The position numbers and the translations under genes were made by a program. Shown here piece after piece: positions 18,061 to 26,291 of a stretch of 64,000 nt of DNA. This stretch comes from Cylindrospermum sp. FACHB-282 (GTDB taxonomy: Bacteria > Cyanobacteriota > Cyanobacteriia > Cyanobacteriales > Nostocaceae). Within the stretch, counting starts at the first letter, position 1, and each line of letters starts with the position of its first letter. Under the pieces are notes generated by a model. It was not told the DNA's origin. It worked only from the letters and a program-made list of their open reading frames with translations, and searched no databases. The stretch is from the NCBI RefSeq assembly GCF_014697195.1, contig NZ_JACJRJ010000029.1, forward strand, positions 1 through 64,000. The letters run 5' to 3'.

Positions 18061-18295
18061 ACAGCAATTTTCAAATGTGTGGAATACAGTCATTGTAGGA
18101 GGACAATATATTGTGCCCCTACGCCTGTGGGCTATAAAATTGAAAGATTGAAAGCAAAAATGGCGTAATTTTGGGGTGAGATTGGGGCGAATTACCCTTG
18201 ATTGAAGCGATCGCACCGAAGCGCCATAATTAATCTAGAGATCAAAGCGATTATATGTCTTTCCCAAATTGCCCCAGTTGTGTAGTTGTCCTCAA

Positions 18296-18347
18296 CCAAC
18301 AACAGGAACAAAATATCTCTCACCAACAACAGGAACAAAATATCTCT
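18296..18347. repeat. Two tandem copies of a 25-bp sequence (27-bp period)
   Basis: The 25-base unit that starts CCAACAACAGGAACAAAA and ends TATCTCT occurs twice, at 18296-18320 and 18323-18347, without mismatch and two bases apart. It makes repetitive frames on both strands (QQQEQNIS on plus, DILFLLLV on minus) that I regard as non-coding. It lies upstream of the PEP-CTERM gene in an otherwise featureless 18061-18569 gap. Confidence 0.85.
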
Positions 18348-18569
18348 GGCAACCACAGTAAAAATGCAGAGAAAAATTGCACTGTGGTTGAAAATGGCCG
18401 CGTTGTCGTTAAAAAATTGCAAACTTTGACGACTAACTAATCTAAGCTCGACTTTATCCAATCAGTTGCAGCATTTTCCAGTTTATTGATCAAAAACTTT
18501 TAGAAATTGTGAAACCAGGTTATTATTGCAAACAAATAGGTTTCTGCAATCAATTTTTAAGGTAATTCT

Positions 18570-19226
18570 ATGAAATTTATGTACTTAAGTACTACAATTG
18601 TATCCTTTTTTATATTTTCATTACCTTCTCTAGCAGTTAGTATTTCCTTTACAGGAGATCTCACAGGAGCACCCTTATTTGATTCTCCTAACGAGGGTAA
18701 TCCACCTACTTCTACTGTTAATATCGGTGAAATATTTCCTTATATCAGTCAACCCTTTTTTGTCAGCAATTCTGGCACGTACAATTTTTTAAGTCAAGTT
18801 ACTGGACTTACTACTCAACCTTTGAGCCCTGGAGCTACTAATTGGAATAACGTCACCATATTGTATGGTAATAGTTTTGATCCAGAAAATCCCCTCACTA
18901 ATGCAGTGATTGCCAATGATAATTTTCCTGACACTTTATCATCAGGATTTAATGGTATTAACTTGATTGCTAATACCCAATACTTTTTGGTGACTACTGT
19001 ATTTAATCCTGATGATGGTTTCGGCACTTTTAATAACACTATTGCTGAAACTGTTTCTACAGGTTCTAATAACATTAATCTTGGCTCGTTGCCGCCTGCT
19101 ACTGATGTTCCAGAACCAACAACATTCCCAGGTACCTTACTCTTTACATCTGGTATTGCTGTAGCTTTATGGCAAGGTCAGCGCAGGCAATTTCAGATTA
19201 AGAGACATCAGAAGAATAGTCTGTAA
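18570..19226 (+). CDS. PEP-CTERM sorting-domain protein
   Basis: A 218-residue exported protein. The N-terminal signal peptide is about residues 1-23 (IVSFFIFSLPSLAVS). The body is Asn/Thr/Ser-rich and beta-like. The C-terminus carries the PEP-CTERM signature: VPEPTT, then the hydrophobic stretch TLLFTSGIAVALW, then a basic tail (QRRQFQIKRHQK). Such proteins are processed by exosortase and delivered to the envelope or extracellular matrix; no exosortase gene is in the window. AAGG lies about nine bases before the ATG. It is convergent with the exported protein downstream, with only eight bases between the two stops. Its function beyond sorting is unknown. Confidence 0.85.
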   Translation: MKFMYLSTTIVSFFIFSLPSLAVSISFTGDLTGAPLFDSPNEGNPPTSTVNIGEIFPYISQPFFVSNSGTYNFLSQVTGLTTQPLSPGATNWNNVTILYGNSFDPENPLTNAVIANDNFPDTLSSGFNGINLIANTQYFLVTTVFNPDDGFGTFNNTIAETVSTGSNNINLGSLPPATDVPEPTTFPGTLLFTSGIAVALWQGQRRQFQIKRHQKNSL

Positions 19227-19234
19227 ATTTTGTT

Positions 19235-20065
19235 TTATACAGAAGTTTGTTTCTCGTAGTCAATAGAAATGATTAGGTAAGGAAAATTTACTGCCACTAA
19301 TTTATGATGGTTTTGGTCAAATCGAAATATCTGGTGTGGTAAATTTTCATTACCTAATTCCTTAGACCTAATCTCATAATCTTTCCACAGCGGTAGTTCC
19401 CCGACAGATTGATTCTGAGCAGTAATCAAGTAAGTACCGCGCTGCAATTTTGACTTACTTTCCTCATGTCCAAGAGATAGTTGCAGTGAGTTGTTTTCAA
19501 TTTGCGACTGTTTAGATTCTGAACTAGCATTTAGTGAACTCTCCCATTCCAATGATAGCTTTATGCCCTGCAATTGCTCAACTGGAACGAAAAAGTTTGT
19601 AGCTGGAGCAATGTTGGTGATTGGCTCTGTTGTATAACACCAAGCACAAACCTTAACTTCTGCTTGAAGTTCGCTCGGTTTATAGTGCAGATGCACTGTC
19701 AATGAACGCAAGTTTGAACTATCTGGTAGATATAATCCATGAATCTTCATTCTAGCTCCATGCTGTGCAAAAGCTAAATCTCCAGATGGCAATTCCTGGG
19801 CTGAAATCATATTTGCGGCAAAGTGATTATTCTCAACTAAGCTGGGATTTGAATGCCAAAATCCCACTTCAGAGCTAGAATTATCAGCCAGATTTTTGGT
19901 AATCTGATTGTTGTAGTTGCTGGCTGCGATTAAACCAGTAGATTTTAGAACTATGGGCAAGATAAAACTGGCTGAGAATGCTGAACCCATCAGCAGAAAA
20001 TTTCGGCGTTTGGTTGTGCGTCCCCAAATTTGTGGTAAGTAATCGGCATTGATATTTGAAGTCAT
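19235..20065 (-). CDS. Exported protein with Tat-like signal, unknown function
   Basis: A 276-residue protein I do not recognise. The N-terminus has TTKRRNFLLMGSAFSASFIL: a twin-arginine-type n-region followed by a hydrophobic stretch, so export by Tat is likely. The mature part is predicted beta-rich, with paired Trp/Cys (KVCAWCYTTE) and repeated Ser/Glu-rich segments. It is the third gene of a minus-strand set behind a tail-collar protein and a GNAT acetyltransferase, with 40 bases between the GNAT stop and this start. That layout suggests that the three act together, possibly at the cell surface; this is inference. Confidence 0.7.
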   Translation of the reverse strand: MTSNINADYLPQIWGRTTKRRNFLLMGSAFSASFILPIVLKSTGLIAASNYNNQITKNLADNSSSEVGFWHSNPSLVENNHFAANMISAQELPSGDLAFAQHGARMKIHGLYLPDSSNLRSLTVHLHYKPSELQAEVKVCAWCYTTEPITNIAPATNFFVPVEQLQGIKLSLEWESSLNASSESKQSQIENNSLQLSLGHEESKSKLQRGTYLITAQNQSVGELPLWKDYEIRSKELGNENLPHQIFRFDQNHHKLVAVNFPYLIISIDYEKQTSV

Positions 20066-20105
20066 AGCTAAAATATATCCTTAAAAACAAGACACTTATG
20101 CTAAA

Positions 20106-20609
20106 CTAGATTTCACAGGAACTCCACTCCATGATGAAATGAGTTCCTGTGTCTTCAGTTTTCAAAAATCCTAACCGTTCATATAAATGAATTGCAGGAT
20201 TTAACCTTTCTACCTGGAGATGAACTGGTTTTCTGCTATTCGCAGCTTCAGTTAATAAGTTACGAATCAGTAAAGTTCCAATTCCTTGGTTGCGATAGCA
20301 AGGTAGTAAAGCAATATCAGCAAGACAGATATAATTTGCGTTACTGATAATCAAGATATTGCCAATTGGCTGATTGGCTTTGAGAACTATTCTATGTTCT
20401 CTATCAGGGAATTTAAATTGGTAAGAATGCTGTTGTGCTTGAAATTGAAATCTCAGAAACTTTTCTTGTTGTTCTAGATTCCAACCCCAATTTTCTAAAT
20501 GCTCTACCCATCTACTAGCATAAAGCTGGAAGATAAAGGGTTCATCTTCAAGACAAACAAGACGGGAATTTAGAGAAGTGAAATCCACTGTATTTCTCAA
20601 GATATACAA
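20106..20609 (-). CDS. GNAT family N-acetyltransferase
   Basis: A 167-residue acetyltransferase. The acetyl-CoA-binding motif A is CYRNQGIGTLLIRNLL (R/Q-x-x-G-x-G/A), preceded by the strand ICLADIALLP and followed by VHLQVERLNPAIHLYERLGF, the typical N-x-x-A-x-x-x-Y-x-x-x-G-F end of the fold. It transfers an acetyl group to an unknown amine. No ATG is present at the 5' end; translation may begin at TTG 20609 or nearby, and the start is only about 22 bases from the upstream stop, so coupling to the tail-collar gene is likely. GNAT genes accompany tail-collar genes in other bacteria as far as I know. Confidence 0.85.
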   Translation of the reverse strand: MYILRNTVDFTSLNSRLVCLEDEPFIFQLYASRWVEHLENWGWNLEQQEKFLRFQFQAQQHSYQFKFPDREHRIVLKANQPIGNILIISNANYICLADIALLPCYRNQGIGTLLIRNLLTEAANSRKPVHLQVERLNPAIHLYERLGFLKTEDTGTHFIMEWSSCEI

Positions 20610-20631
20610 GTAAACAAGACTTCTAGCTGAT

Positions 20632-21138
20632 TTAATTCCGTGAAGGATAAATTCCTTCTAGAGCAATAATATAGTTTAAGCCTTGATAGGGTGGCATTGT
20701 TTCTGAAGGTGAGGCTGAACCTCCAGCGCTAATTGAGGATGCACTTAAGGCAACTGGTGAACCAGTACCATAGGTAGAAGCCCGTGAATTAGCTAGTAAT
20801 TTGCCTGTGGGATCTCCCGAAGTAGCGGCACTAACAGTACCATTTAGTTGGTGTGTATGGGCGGGTAATTGTGATGCAGTTAGCCTCTCACTACCAGCTA
20901 ATTCACCAAGATCGCGGTTAGTCAAACCTGGACCTTGCCCCGTACCAATAGGGAACCGACCTCGTAAGTCTGGTAGTCCAAATGTAGTTTGCCCATTCCC
21001 TCCATAGGTAGTTCCGAGAATTGAGAACAAAGCTTGGTTCTGAGAAATGGATAAAATTTGTCCTTGGCACAAAGCCCATCCTTTGGGTGCATAGTTGCCA
21101 GCAAACAGAATGATTTGACCTATAAAGGGTTCACTCAT
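20632..21138 (-). CDS. Phage tail-collar domain protein (MdpB-like)
   Basis: A 168-residue tail-collar protein of the type annotated as microcystin-dependent protein or phage tail protein. The N-terminal domain reads IGQIILFAGNYAPKGWALCQG, then LFSILGTTYGGNGQTTFGLPDLRGRFPIG, the family hallmark. A Gly/Ser/Ala-rich middle follows, and the C-terminus ends MPPYQGLNYIIALEGIYPSRN. Length is typical. AAGGAGT is seven bases before the ATG, a very good ribosome-binding site. No other phage structural genes lie nearby, so this is not part of a prophage. Genomes often carry such genes in small sets; here it leads a trio with a GNAT and an exported protein. Its function is not established. Confidence 0.9.
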   Translation of the reverse strand: MSEPFIGQIILFAGNYAPKGWALCQGQILSISQNQALFSILGTTYGGNGQTTFGLPDLRGRFPIGTGQGPGLTNRDLGELAGSERLTASQLPAHTHQLNGTVSAATSGDPTGKLLANSRASTYGTGSPVALSASSISAGGSASPSETMPPYQGLNYIIALEGIYPSRN

Positions 21139-21224
21139 AAACGACTCCTTTGTGGATTTAGTACAATCCTAGATTTTTCTCTCTGTAAAAATAATACACT
21201 AGCCTGAGTCCAACCGACATTTCG

Positions 21225-21345
21225 CAGATTGGCGATCGCATTCAGTAATTTCCCCAGTTTCAGCCCCCTTCTCTTGGACGACCACGAGGTTTAGCTTTGG
21301 GAATTAGAGGTTCAATTAACTCGAATTGAGCGATTGTCAAGTTAC
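21225..21345 (-). pseudogene. Remnant of an IS5-family transposase N-terminus
   Basis: On the minus strand the frame reads LTIAQFELIEPLIPKAKPRG and then RPREGG before a stop. This is the conserved N-terminal segment of IS5-type transposases (x-W-x-x-I-x-P-L-I-P-x-x-K-x-G-G-R-P-R). In another frame KLLNAIANLR follows, like the LNAI-x-Y-x-x-R helix of the same proteins. The rest is absent. It is a decayed insertion sequence scrap. Confidence 0.55.
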
Positions 21346-21374
21346 TAGTGGTCTAGCACAACTTTGCTGGGTTT

Positions 21375-21422
21375 GTAGTCAGCGCTGAAGCGCTCAAGGC
21401 AAGGACTAAAGTCCTGACTACG
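21375..21422. repeat. GTAGTCAG...CTGACTAC dispersed repeat
   Basis: A short element bounded by GTAGTCAG and CTGACTAC, with inner palindromes AGCGCTgaAGCGCT and GGACTaaAGTCC. A related sequence starts at 6530. It sits directly beyond the 3' end of the potassium channel gene and may help to terminate it. Confidence 0.6.
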
Positions 21423-21425
21423 AAC

Positions 21426-22340
21426 TTATTCTAAAGGCAAAACATCGTGAAAGTATTGGTAGTCAACATAGCGATGTCCATCAGGTGTTTGGTGCATAAT
21501 ATCGACAAATTGATGGTTCCACAAAATCTCATCAGCACCGTAGCTATGACGGGCATGAACCACCTGTGAAACCGTTTCATCAATGCCACTAACCGAGGCT
21601 ATAAGCATAGTATTTGTCTGAATCAGTGACTCTGGTGTCATTCCATAAAGCGGACTAGATTGATCAATAACATGCATCACTGACCAGCTTAGGGTGAAGC
21701 TAGGTGTTTGGTTCCTCAGCAGCTTGAGGTCATAAATTCTGCGCATAAACTGCCCTTCTGCCGTTACTTCATCGCGCATCAAATACAGTCGCATCTGTGC
21801 CTCCAAAATCATATTCCGGCGCTGGTTAGCAGTGCGAAATGTGAGAGTGGGCATTCCCTCATAAACTGTAATCAGCGTTACACGGCTAAAAATTACCCGG
21901 GCTGTTGGTCGGGAAAAACGGGCAAACGCTAGCCCCGTTAACATCGCAATTCCCATCACGCCGATCATCGCTTCAATCGTGACAATAATATTGGCGTAAG
22001 TTGTTTTCGGATACATCGCACCATAGCCGATGGATGCCAAAGTTTGCACACTGAAAAAAAAGGCATCTAAAAAAGAACCTGGTCGGGCATTGGCAATACA
22101 ATCTCCTCCTACCCAGTAAGCCAAGGCAAAAACGGCATTTATAGTCACATAAAAAATACAAATGAGGCAGAGAAAGCCAGACCAAGGAAGAGTCAGCAGC
22201 AAATGGTAGGGATCACGCCAGTAGGAATACCATGCACCCATCCCCATAATCTCTAACTGTCCATTGTGGATTTTAATGTGAACTCGTGAGAGGGGACGCA
22301 CTCGTTGCTTCCTTAAAAGTCTCTTCGGTCGAAATTTCAT
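21426..22340 (-). CDS. Inward-rectifier (Kir/KirBac-type) potassium channel
   Basis: A 304-residue channel. TM1 is about residues 53-77 (WSGFLCLICIFYVTINAVFAL), and the pore helix and filter read FFFSVQTLASIGYGAMYP with S-I-G-Y-G at 103-107, close to the canonical T-I/V-G-Y-G. TM2 is about 115-141 (IVTIEAMIGVMGIAMLTGLAFARFSRP). The C-terminal part is the beta-rich cytoplasmic Kir domain (LTFRTANQRRNMILEAQMRLYLMRDE, LSWSVMHVIDQSSPLYG). Four subunits form a K+ channel in the cytoplasmic membrane. The length and domain order match KirBac proteins. It is transcribed divergently from the MFS gene, 110 bases away. Confidence 0.95.
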   Translation of the reverse strand: MKFRPKRLLRKQRVRPLSRVHIKIHNGQLEIMGMGAWYSYWRDPYHLLLTLPWSGFLCLICIFYVTINAVFALAYWVGGDCIANARPGSFLDAFFFSVQTLASIGYGAMYPKTTYANIIVTIEAMIGVMGIAMLTGLAFARFSRPTARVIFSRVTLITVYEGMPTLTFRTANQRRNMILEAQMRLYLMRDEVTAEGQFMRRIYDLKLLRNQTPSFTLSWSVMHVIDQSSPLYGMTPESLIQTNTMLIASVSGIDETVSQVVHARHSYGADEILWNHQFVDIMHQTPDGHRYVDYQYFHDVLPLE

Positions 22341-22450
22341 TGAGAGTAGCCAAAAGAACGGCGAATGGTAGGATGACTAAAGTTGAAAAGTCGTTGTTTT
22401 CAGTTCTAGTTACAGTTGCACAGTAAAAACCTAATGGTTATATACCGCTG

Positions 22451-23638
22451 ATGAATCGAAATTTCTGGATTATCGCTTTAATTGCTTTTATTAATTCTCT
22501 CAGTTTTACGATTTTAATTCCCATTATCTATCTTTATGGCAAACAATTTGGTCTGGATGATTTCCACACGAGTTTGTTATTTTCCATGTACTCCATAGCT
22601 CAGTTTTTTGCTACTCCTGTTATTGGTAAACTCTCTGACCGCTTTGGACGCAAGCCTTTACTGATTATCAGTTTGGCTGGGACTGTAGTTGCTAACTTGA
22701 TAGCGGGAACAGCGACAACCGCAAGTGTTCTCTTTTTCGGTCGATTCCTCGATGGCATCACCGGTGGAAATGCTTCTGTGGCTCAAGCGGTTATTTCCGA
22801 TATCACTGATGCGAAAGACCGGGCTCAGGGGTTTGGGACTTATGGTGCAGCAATGGGTTTAGGCTTCGTACTAGGGCCCGTCACAAGTTTGCTGGCACAG
22901 CAGATTTCTTTGGGTACTGCATTTTTAGTTTCAGGTGCAGTTGCACTTTTAGGATTGTTAATTACAATTTTGTACTTACCAGAAACTCTACAAAATAGGG
23001 CGGAGAAGGCCAAAAATATCTTTGATTTAGGCTTAGAAAACTTAATCACAGGTTTGGTAATGCCGAAAGTAGGTATCCTGATTATTCTGAACTTTTTTAT
23101 GGGCACTACTTTTACAATGTTCACTTTTGCCTTCCAACCATACTATATTCATGTTTTAAATCAAAATAGTCAGTCTTTAACACTATTGTTTCTCGCGTTT
23201 GGCATCATTGCTGTAGTGATGCAGACTTGGGGAGTGGGAATTCTGACTCAAAAAATTAATCTGGTGAATATATTATTTTTAGGTATATTCTTCCGCAGTC
23301 TATCATTTATGTTAATGCCAGTTTGGCCCAGTATTACTTATTTTCTGGCAGTCAGCATATTGTTTTCACTGTTTAATTCTCTGGTGCAACCGATGATTAG
23401 CACGCTAATTTCTTTGAACGCTAAACCCCAAGATCAAGGAACTGCAATGGGGTTGAATGCATCTTATTTAAGTATTTCCAATGGGATTGGGCCTGTGATT
23501 GCGGGAATGATCGTTAGTCAATCAAATCCTCAGACTTATGCCTATCCTTTATATTTAGCGGGATTGCTGACTTTTGGAGTATTGTTTTTAGCGATCGCCA
23601 CTCGCAAAAGATATACGCCTCAAGCTCAAGTAAGTTAA
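22451..23638 (+). CDS. MFS transporter (TetA-like drug/metabolite exporter)
   Basis: A 395-residue major-facilitator protein with 12 predicted membrane segments. The signature loop between TM2 and TM3 is GKLSDRFGRKPLL (G-x-x-x-D-R-x-G-R-K/R), and the TM5 motif C appears as AAMGLGFVLGPV, which is typical of antiporters that export drugs. It probably exports a small compound in exchange for protons; no substrate can be named. It lies between the K+ channel (divergent) and a DUF2382 gene (convergent), with a bidirectional terminator just after its stop. The N-terminus MNRNFWIIALIAFINSLSF starts directly in TM1. Confidence 0.9.
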   Translation: MNRNFWIIALIAFINSLSFTILIPIIYLYGKQFGLDDFHTSLLFSMYSIAQFFATPVIGKLSDRFGRKPLLIISLAGTVVANLIAGTATTASVLFFGRFLDGITGGNASVAQAVISDITDAKDRAQGFGTYGAAMGLGFVLGPVTSLLAQQISLGTAFLVSGAVALLGLLITILYLPETLQNRAEKAKNIFDLGLENLITGLVMPKVGILIILNFFMGTTFTMFTFAFQPYYIHVLNQNSQSLTLLFLAFGIIAVVMQTWGVGILTQKINLVNILFLGIFFRSLSFMLMPVWPSITYFLAVSILFSLFNSLVQPMISTLISLNAKPQDQGTAMGLNASYLSISNGIGPVIAGMIVSQSNPQTYAYPLYLAGLLTFGVLFLAIATRKRYTPQAQVS

Positions 23639-23667
23639 TTCAAAAATCTCAAAATCATCATAAAAAA

Positions 23668-23692
23668 GTAGGCTGGGTAATGTCCAACCTAC
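23668..23692. terminator. Bidirectional terminator hairpin
   Basis: GTAGG-c-TGG / CCA-a-CCTAC stem with a short loop. On the minus strand it is followed by TTTTTT, and on the plus strand by a U-rich stretch (AAATAACTTATTTTTT). It separates the convergent MFS and DUF2382 genes. Confidence 0.65.
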
Positions 23693-23721
23693 AAATAACT
23701 TATTTTTTAATTTTGAATTGT

Positions 23722-24585
23722 TTAACTTGCCGGTTTTGGTTTTTGACCTTTAGAACAGCGGTTAAACCATTCCTGATATTTTTGCTGGTGTGACTCATCA
23801 TCAACATGAATTGTAACTCTCACCTGCTTACATCCATGATTATGTTCTAGGGCGATGGCATTTAAAAGTAAACTAGCAATTTTAGGTGAGCTAAATTCAC
23901 CACTTACTGTTAAAGCACCGTCAAAACTGGCAATTTCCCATCCATTCCCTTCGGTCAACGCAATACCAGTAATTTCTCCTTGACCTAAATCAATTTCTGC
24001 AAGTTGTTGGTGTTTTGGGCTGACTTGTTCTACAATCAATTTCTCACGCCGGACAGGAACTTGTACCATCTTAGTTTCGATTTCTTTGCGAACAACCACC
24101 TCACCAACTTTATGTTTACGACTGTCAATAACTAGCCTTTCTTCTAGTAGACGAATAGTATTTTCTTCGGCAATTTCTGATAATGTTTCTGACTCACTTG
24201 GGATAATTGCCGTTTGATTAGATTGCTCAGTTGAACTTACTAATAATTGCTGTTCATCTGGCTTTGCTGTTTCTAAATATTCAGGCATATACTCTATTTC
24301 TGATTTTTCTAGGTCTATGAAAACAGATTTTTTGGGGTTGTCAATCTTTGTGATTCTCTGGCTCCGCAAGCGGAATAATGGGTGTCTATCGACAACTTGT
24401 TGATTGACCTGTTTAGATATCACTAAATTTAGCTGGCGATTAGCATCGACAATTAAATCCTGAACTTTGCCTATTTGCTGATTTTGCCTATCAATCACGG
24501 CAAAATTTCTAACTTTGTCTTTCAAGCTTTTTAGCAAGGTACTAATGCGAATTGTCTGGCTTGCTTCTCCAATTTTATTTGCCAT
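23722..24585 (-). CDS. DUF2382 protein with PRC-barrel-like N-terminus
   Basis: A 287-residue soluble protein. Residues about 22-65 (NFAVIDRQNQQIGKVQDLIVD) look like a shortened PRC-barrel. The DUF2382 domain lies in the middle: IRLLEERLVIDSRKHKVGEV, then VRKEIETKMVQVPVRREKLIVEQ. An extra C-terminal region of about 90 residues, ending near NRCSKGQKPK, is absent from the two neighbours downstream in coordinates. DUF2382 proteins are linked to stress responses in cyanobacteria and Deinococcus, but without a known mechanism. It is the most divergent of three same-strand DUF2382 genes (this one, 24811-25707 and 26292-27134). No strong ribosome-binding site is seen before the ATG. Confidence 0.85.
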   Translation of the reverse strand: MANKIGEASQTIRISTLLKSLKDKVRNFAVIDRQNQQIGKVQDLIVDANRQLNLVISKQVNQQVVDRHPLFRLRSQRITKIDNPKKSVFIDLEKSEIEYMPEYLETAKPDEQQLLVSSTEQSNQTAIIPSESETLSEIAEENTIRLLEERLVIDSRKHKVGEVVVRKEIETKMVQVPVRREKLIVEQVSPKHQQLAEIDLGQGEITGIALTEGNGWEIASFDGALTVSGEFSSPKIASLLLNAIALEHNHGCKQVRVTIHVDDESHQQKYQEWFNRCSKGQKPKPAS

Positions 24586-24682
24586 TTTTTTGGCTATGGG
24601 TATGCAGAATTTATGAAGTAACTTTTGTCAATCTGAGTCTATCTAGATTAATGATATTAATCCTATTACTGATTTACCAAAA

Positions 24683-24712
24683 CAGGTAAGGCTAATTAAC
24701 AAGCCTCACCTG
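24683..24712 (-). terminator. Hairpin after the second DUF2382 gene
   Basis: CAGGT-a-AGGCT / AAGCCT-c-ACCTG stem-loop; on the minus strand TTTTGG follows. It lies downstream of the gene ending at 24811. A second dyad AAACATGG / CCATGTTT is at 24741-24764. Confidence 0.5.
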
Positions 24713-24810
24713 TACTGTATTCAATTAATCAACATCTGGTAAACATGGTAAATATGCCATGTTTTTCGACTTGGGGATTTTTACAAAAATCTACTAGTTA
24801 ATTATGTGAG

Positions 24811-25707
24811 TTAGCGTTGCTCACGTGGAAGACCGGAAGTATCCACATCCAACTCTTCGCGGCGGACGGTTTCTTGAGTTTCAACTGTCTCTTGATCAAC
24901 GACTTTTGAGACTCTAATTTCTTCACGGACAAAGGCTTCTTTGCGAATTTCAGGTGTTTCTTCGTGGATTTCTACACGAGCAACTTCGCCTTCCTGGAAA
25001 TTAGCTTCGCGAGAAGAAACAGTTTGACCAGCATCTGTTGGCGTTACACGCTCAATTACAACTCGTTCTCTTTCTACTGGTACTGCAACCCGTGCAGTTT
25101 CAGTTTCAACGTGCTTACCGATCGCCACTTCTCCAGTTTTCTGGCGTCGTTTATTGGCAATTAAACGTTCTTCATACAATTTCAGAGTTTGATGATTTTG
25201 TTCATTTAACCCGTACAAAGAAGGCTCTTGTTCGTAACTGTAGCGATCGCGATCGTAGGTGGGTGCAGTCGTTGGCTGATAAGTTCTCCCTTCTACCGGT
25301 ACTGGTGTTTCTACGGCACTTGATGCTTCTACAGGTCGCGTTTGATCTAGCGGATGGCGATATACCCCGCGCACTCGTTCCTCATAGTCATAATCAACCG
25401 CTAGGCGTTCATTAAATTCAGGTAAATCTTCTGCTTGCTCCCTCGTCAAGCCAATGGTGTAAATGCGGCCAGCCGGATAATCAACGCGGATACGACCAAT
25501 TGGTAACAACACTTTCTTACCGAAAATCCAGAAGCCTAAGTCAACGATCAGATAGCGAAAATGACCTTCTTCGTCAACTAAAACATCAGTAACTGTGCCA
25601 ATTTTTTCGTCTGTGTTTTCTGTGTAAACACTAAGTCCCTTAATGTCTTTACCTTCAAAACTATCCCGGTATTGGGGGTCAAAATCTGCTAATTTGTGAA
25701 GTACCAT
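24811..25707 (-). CDS. PRC-barrel and DUF2382 domain protein
   Basis: A 298-residue protein with two clear parts. The N-terminal PRC-barrel (about 1-100) reads HKLADFDPQYRDSFEGKDIKG, then KIGTVTDVLVDEEGHFRYLIVD and VLLPIGRIRVDY. The C-terminal DUF2382 domain (about 165-280) reads LKLYEERLIANKRRQKTGEV, then VPVERERVVIERV and PEIRKEAFVREEIRVSK. A charged linker joins them. A TTG at 25722 extends the frame, but the ATG at 25707 with GAGG nine bases upstream is chosen. It is a close paralogue of the gene at 26292-27134, so the pair probably arose by duplication. The role is thought to be stress or desiccation related; biochemical function is unknown. Confidence 0.9.
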   Translation of the reverse strand: MVLHKLADFDPQYRDSFEGKDIKGLSVYTENTDEKIGTVTDVLVDEEGHFRYLIVDLGFWIFGKKVLLPIGRIRVDYPAGRIYTIGLTREQAEDLPEFNERLAVDYDYEERVRGVYRHPLDQTRPVEASSAVETPVPVEGRTYQPTTAPTYDRDRYSYEQEPSLYGLNEQNHQTLKLYEERLIANKRRQKTGEVAIGKHVETETARVAVPVERERVVIERVTPTDAGQTVSSREANFQEGEVARVEIHEETPEIRKEAFVREEIRVSKVVDQETVETQETVRREELDVDTSGLPREQR

Positions 25708-26291
25708 ATTATTCTGCCTCAAAGAAAGATTCCCTTACATTTCTCCTATCTCCTAGAATAGGAAATTATTGATGGCTCTTCATCTTTCTCACGACTGAAT
25801 TCACTCAATAACTAATAATCAAAAGTTAGAGCTATTTTAGATTCACTGCATCTAAAAAATCATCGGCAGTGTAGCTCAATAAAGTTTAGTTAAAGTCTTA
25901 TACATCAACCTGGGTCGTTGAAGTCAAGCTACCCAAGCTAACATCACTAATATTTTGTTAGGTAAAACCCAAGACAAAACCCAACTACAATTAATTTTTC
26001 TAACTGAAGTTTATTACACTATAGCAATCCTATTTGATTTGTGAACAGTTTTTTTTAAACGAACCGCCAAGACGCCCGCGCGCAGCGTTCGCGAAGCGTG
26101 CCGTAGGCTCTTGCCCAAAGGGCTGTAGAACGCCAAGGGAAAGAGAATAATCAGAGAGGTTGCAAGTTTCACAAATGATTTAGGATTGCTATATGTCTAG
26201 CAAACTATGATTACTTATAGCAATTATGCAGACAGGGAGAAAAATCAACCCTGCCTGTACTATATCTTCAACCAATGTCTTCGCCATCTAC
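25708..26291. other. Intergenic region with a nested repeat
   Basis: No gene seen. Apart from the repeat at 26061-26138, the sequence is AT-rich. A hairpin CAGGG / CCCTG at 26233-26253 may terminate the gene ending at 26292. TTTAGGATTGCTATAT near 26172 is a scrap that recurs near 63802. Confidence 0.5.
26061..26138. repeat. Composite repeat: GC-rich palindromic block inside a GCCAAGACGCC repeat
   Basis: The left part GAACCGCCAAGACGCC (26061-26076) and right part GAACGCCAAG (26128-26137) are the two halves of a repeat seen uninterrupted at 41784-41811. Between them lies a 51-bp block containing GCAGCGTTCGCGAAGCGTGC and a second small palindrome, TTGCCCAAAGGGC. One dispersed repeat has thus landed in another. 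Confidence 0.65.

Noticed and set aside
18192-18461. Minus-strand 89-codon and plus-strand 61-codon ORFs over the tandem repeat
   Set aside because: Both are created by the 27-bp-period duplication and match no known protein type.
20632-21138. Tail-collar gene as evidence for a prophage
   Set aside because: No capsid, terminase, integrase or other tail genes are present; such collar proteins are common as isolated chromosomal genes.
24964-25415. Plus-strand ORFs of 66 and 125 codons opposite a DUF2382 gene
   Set aside because: Shadow frames of the repetitive, charged DUF2382 coding sequence.
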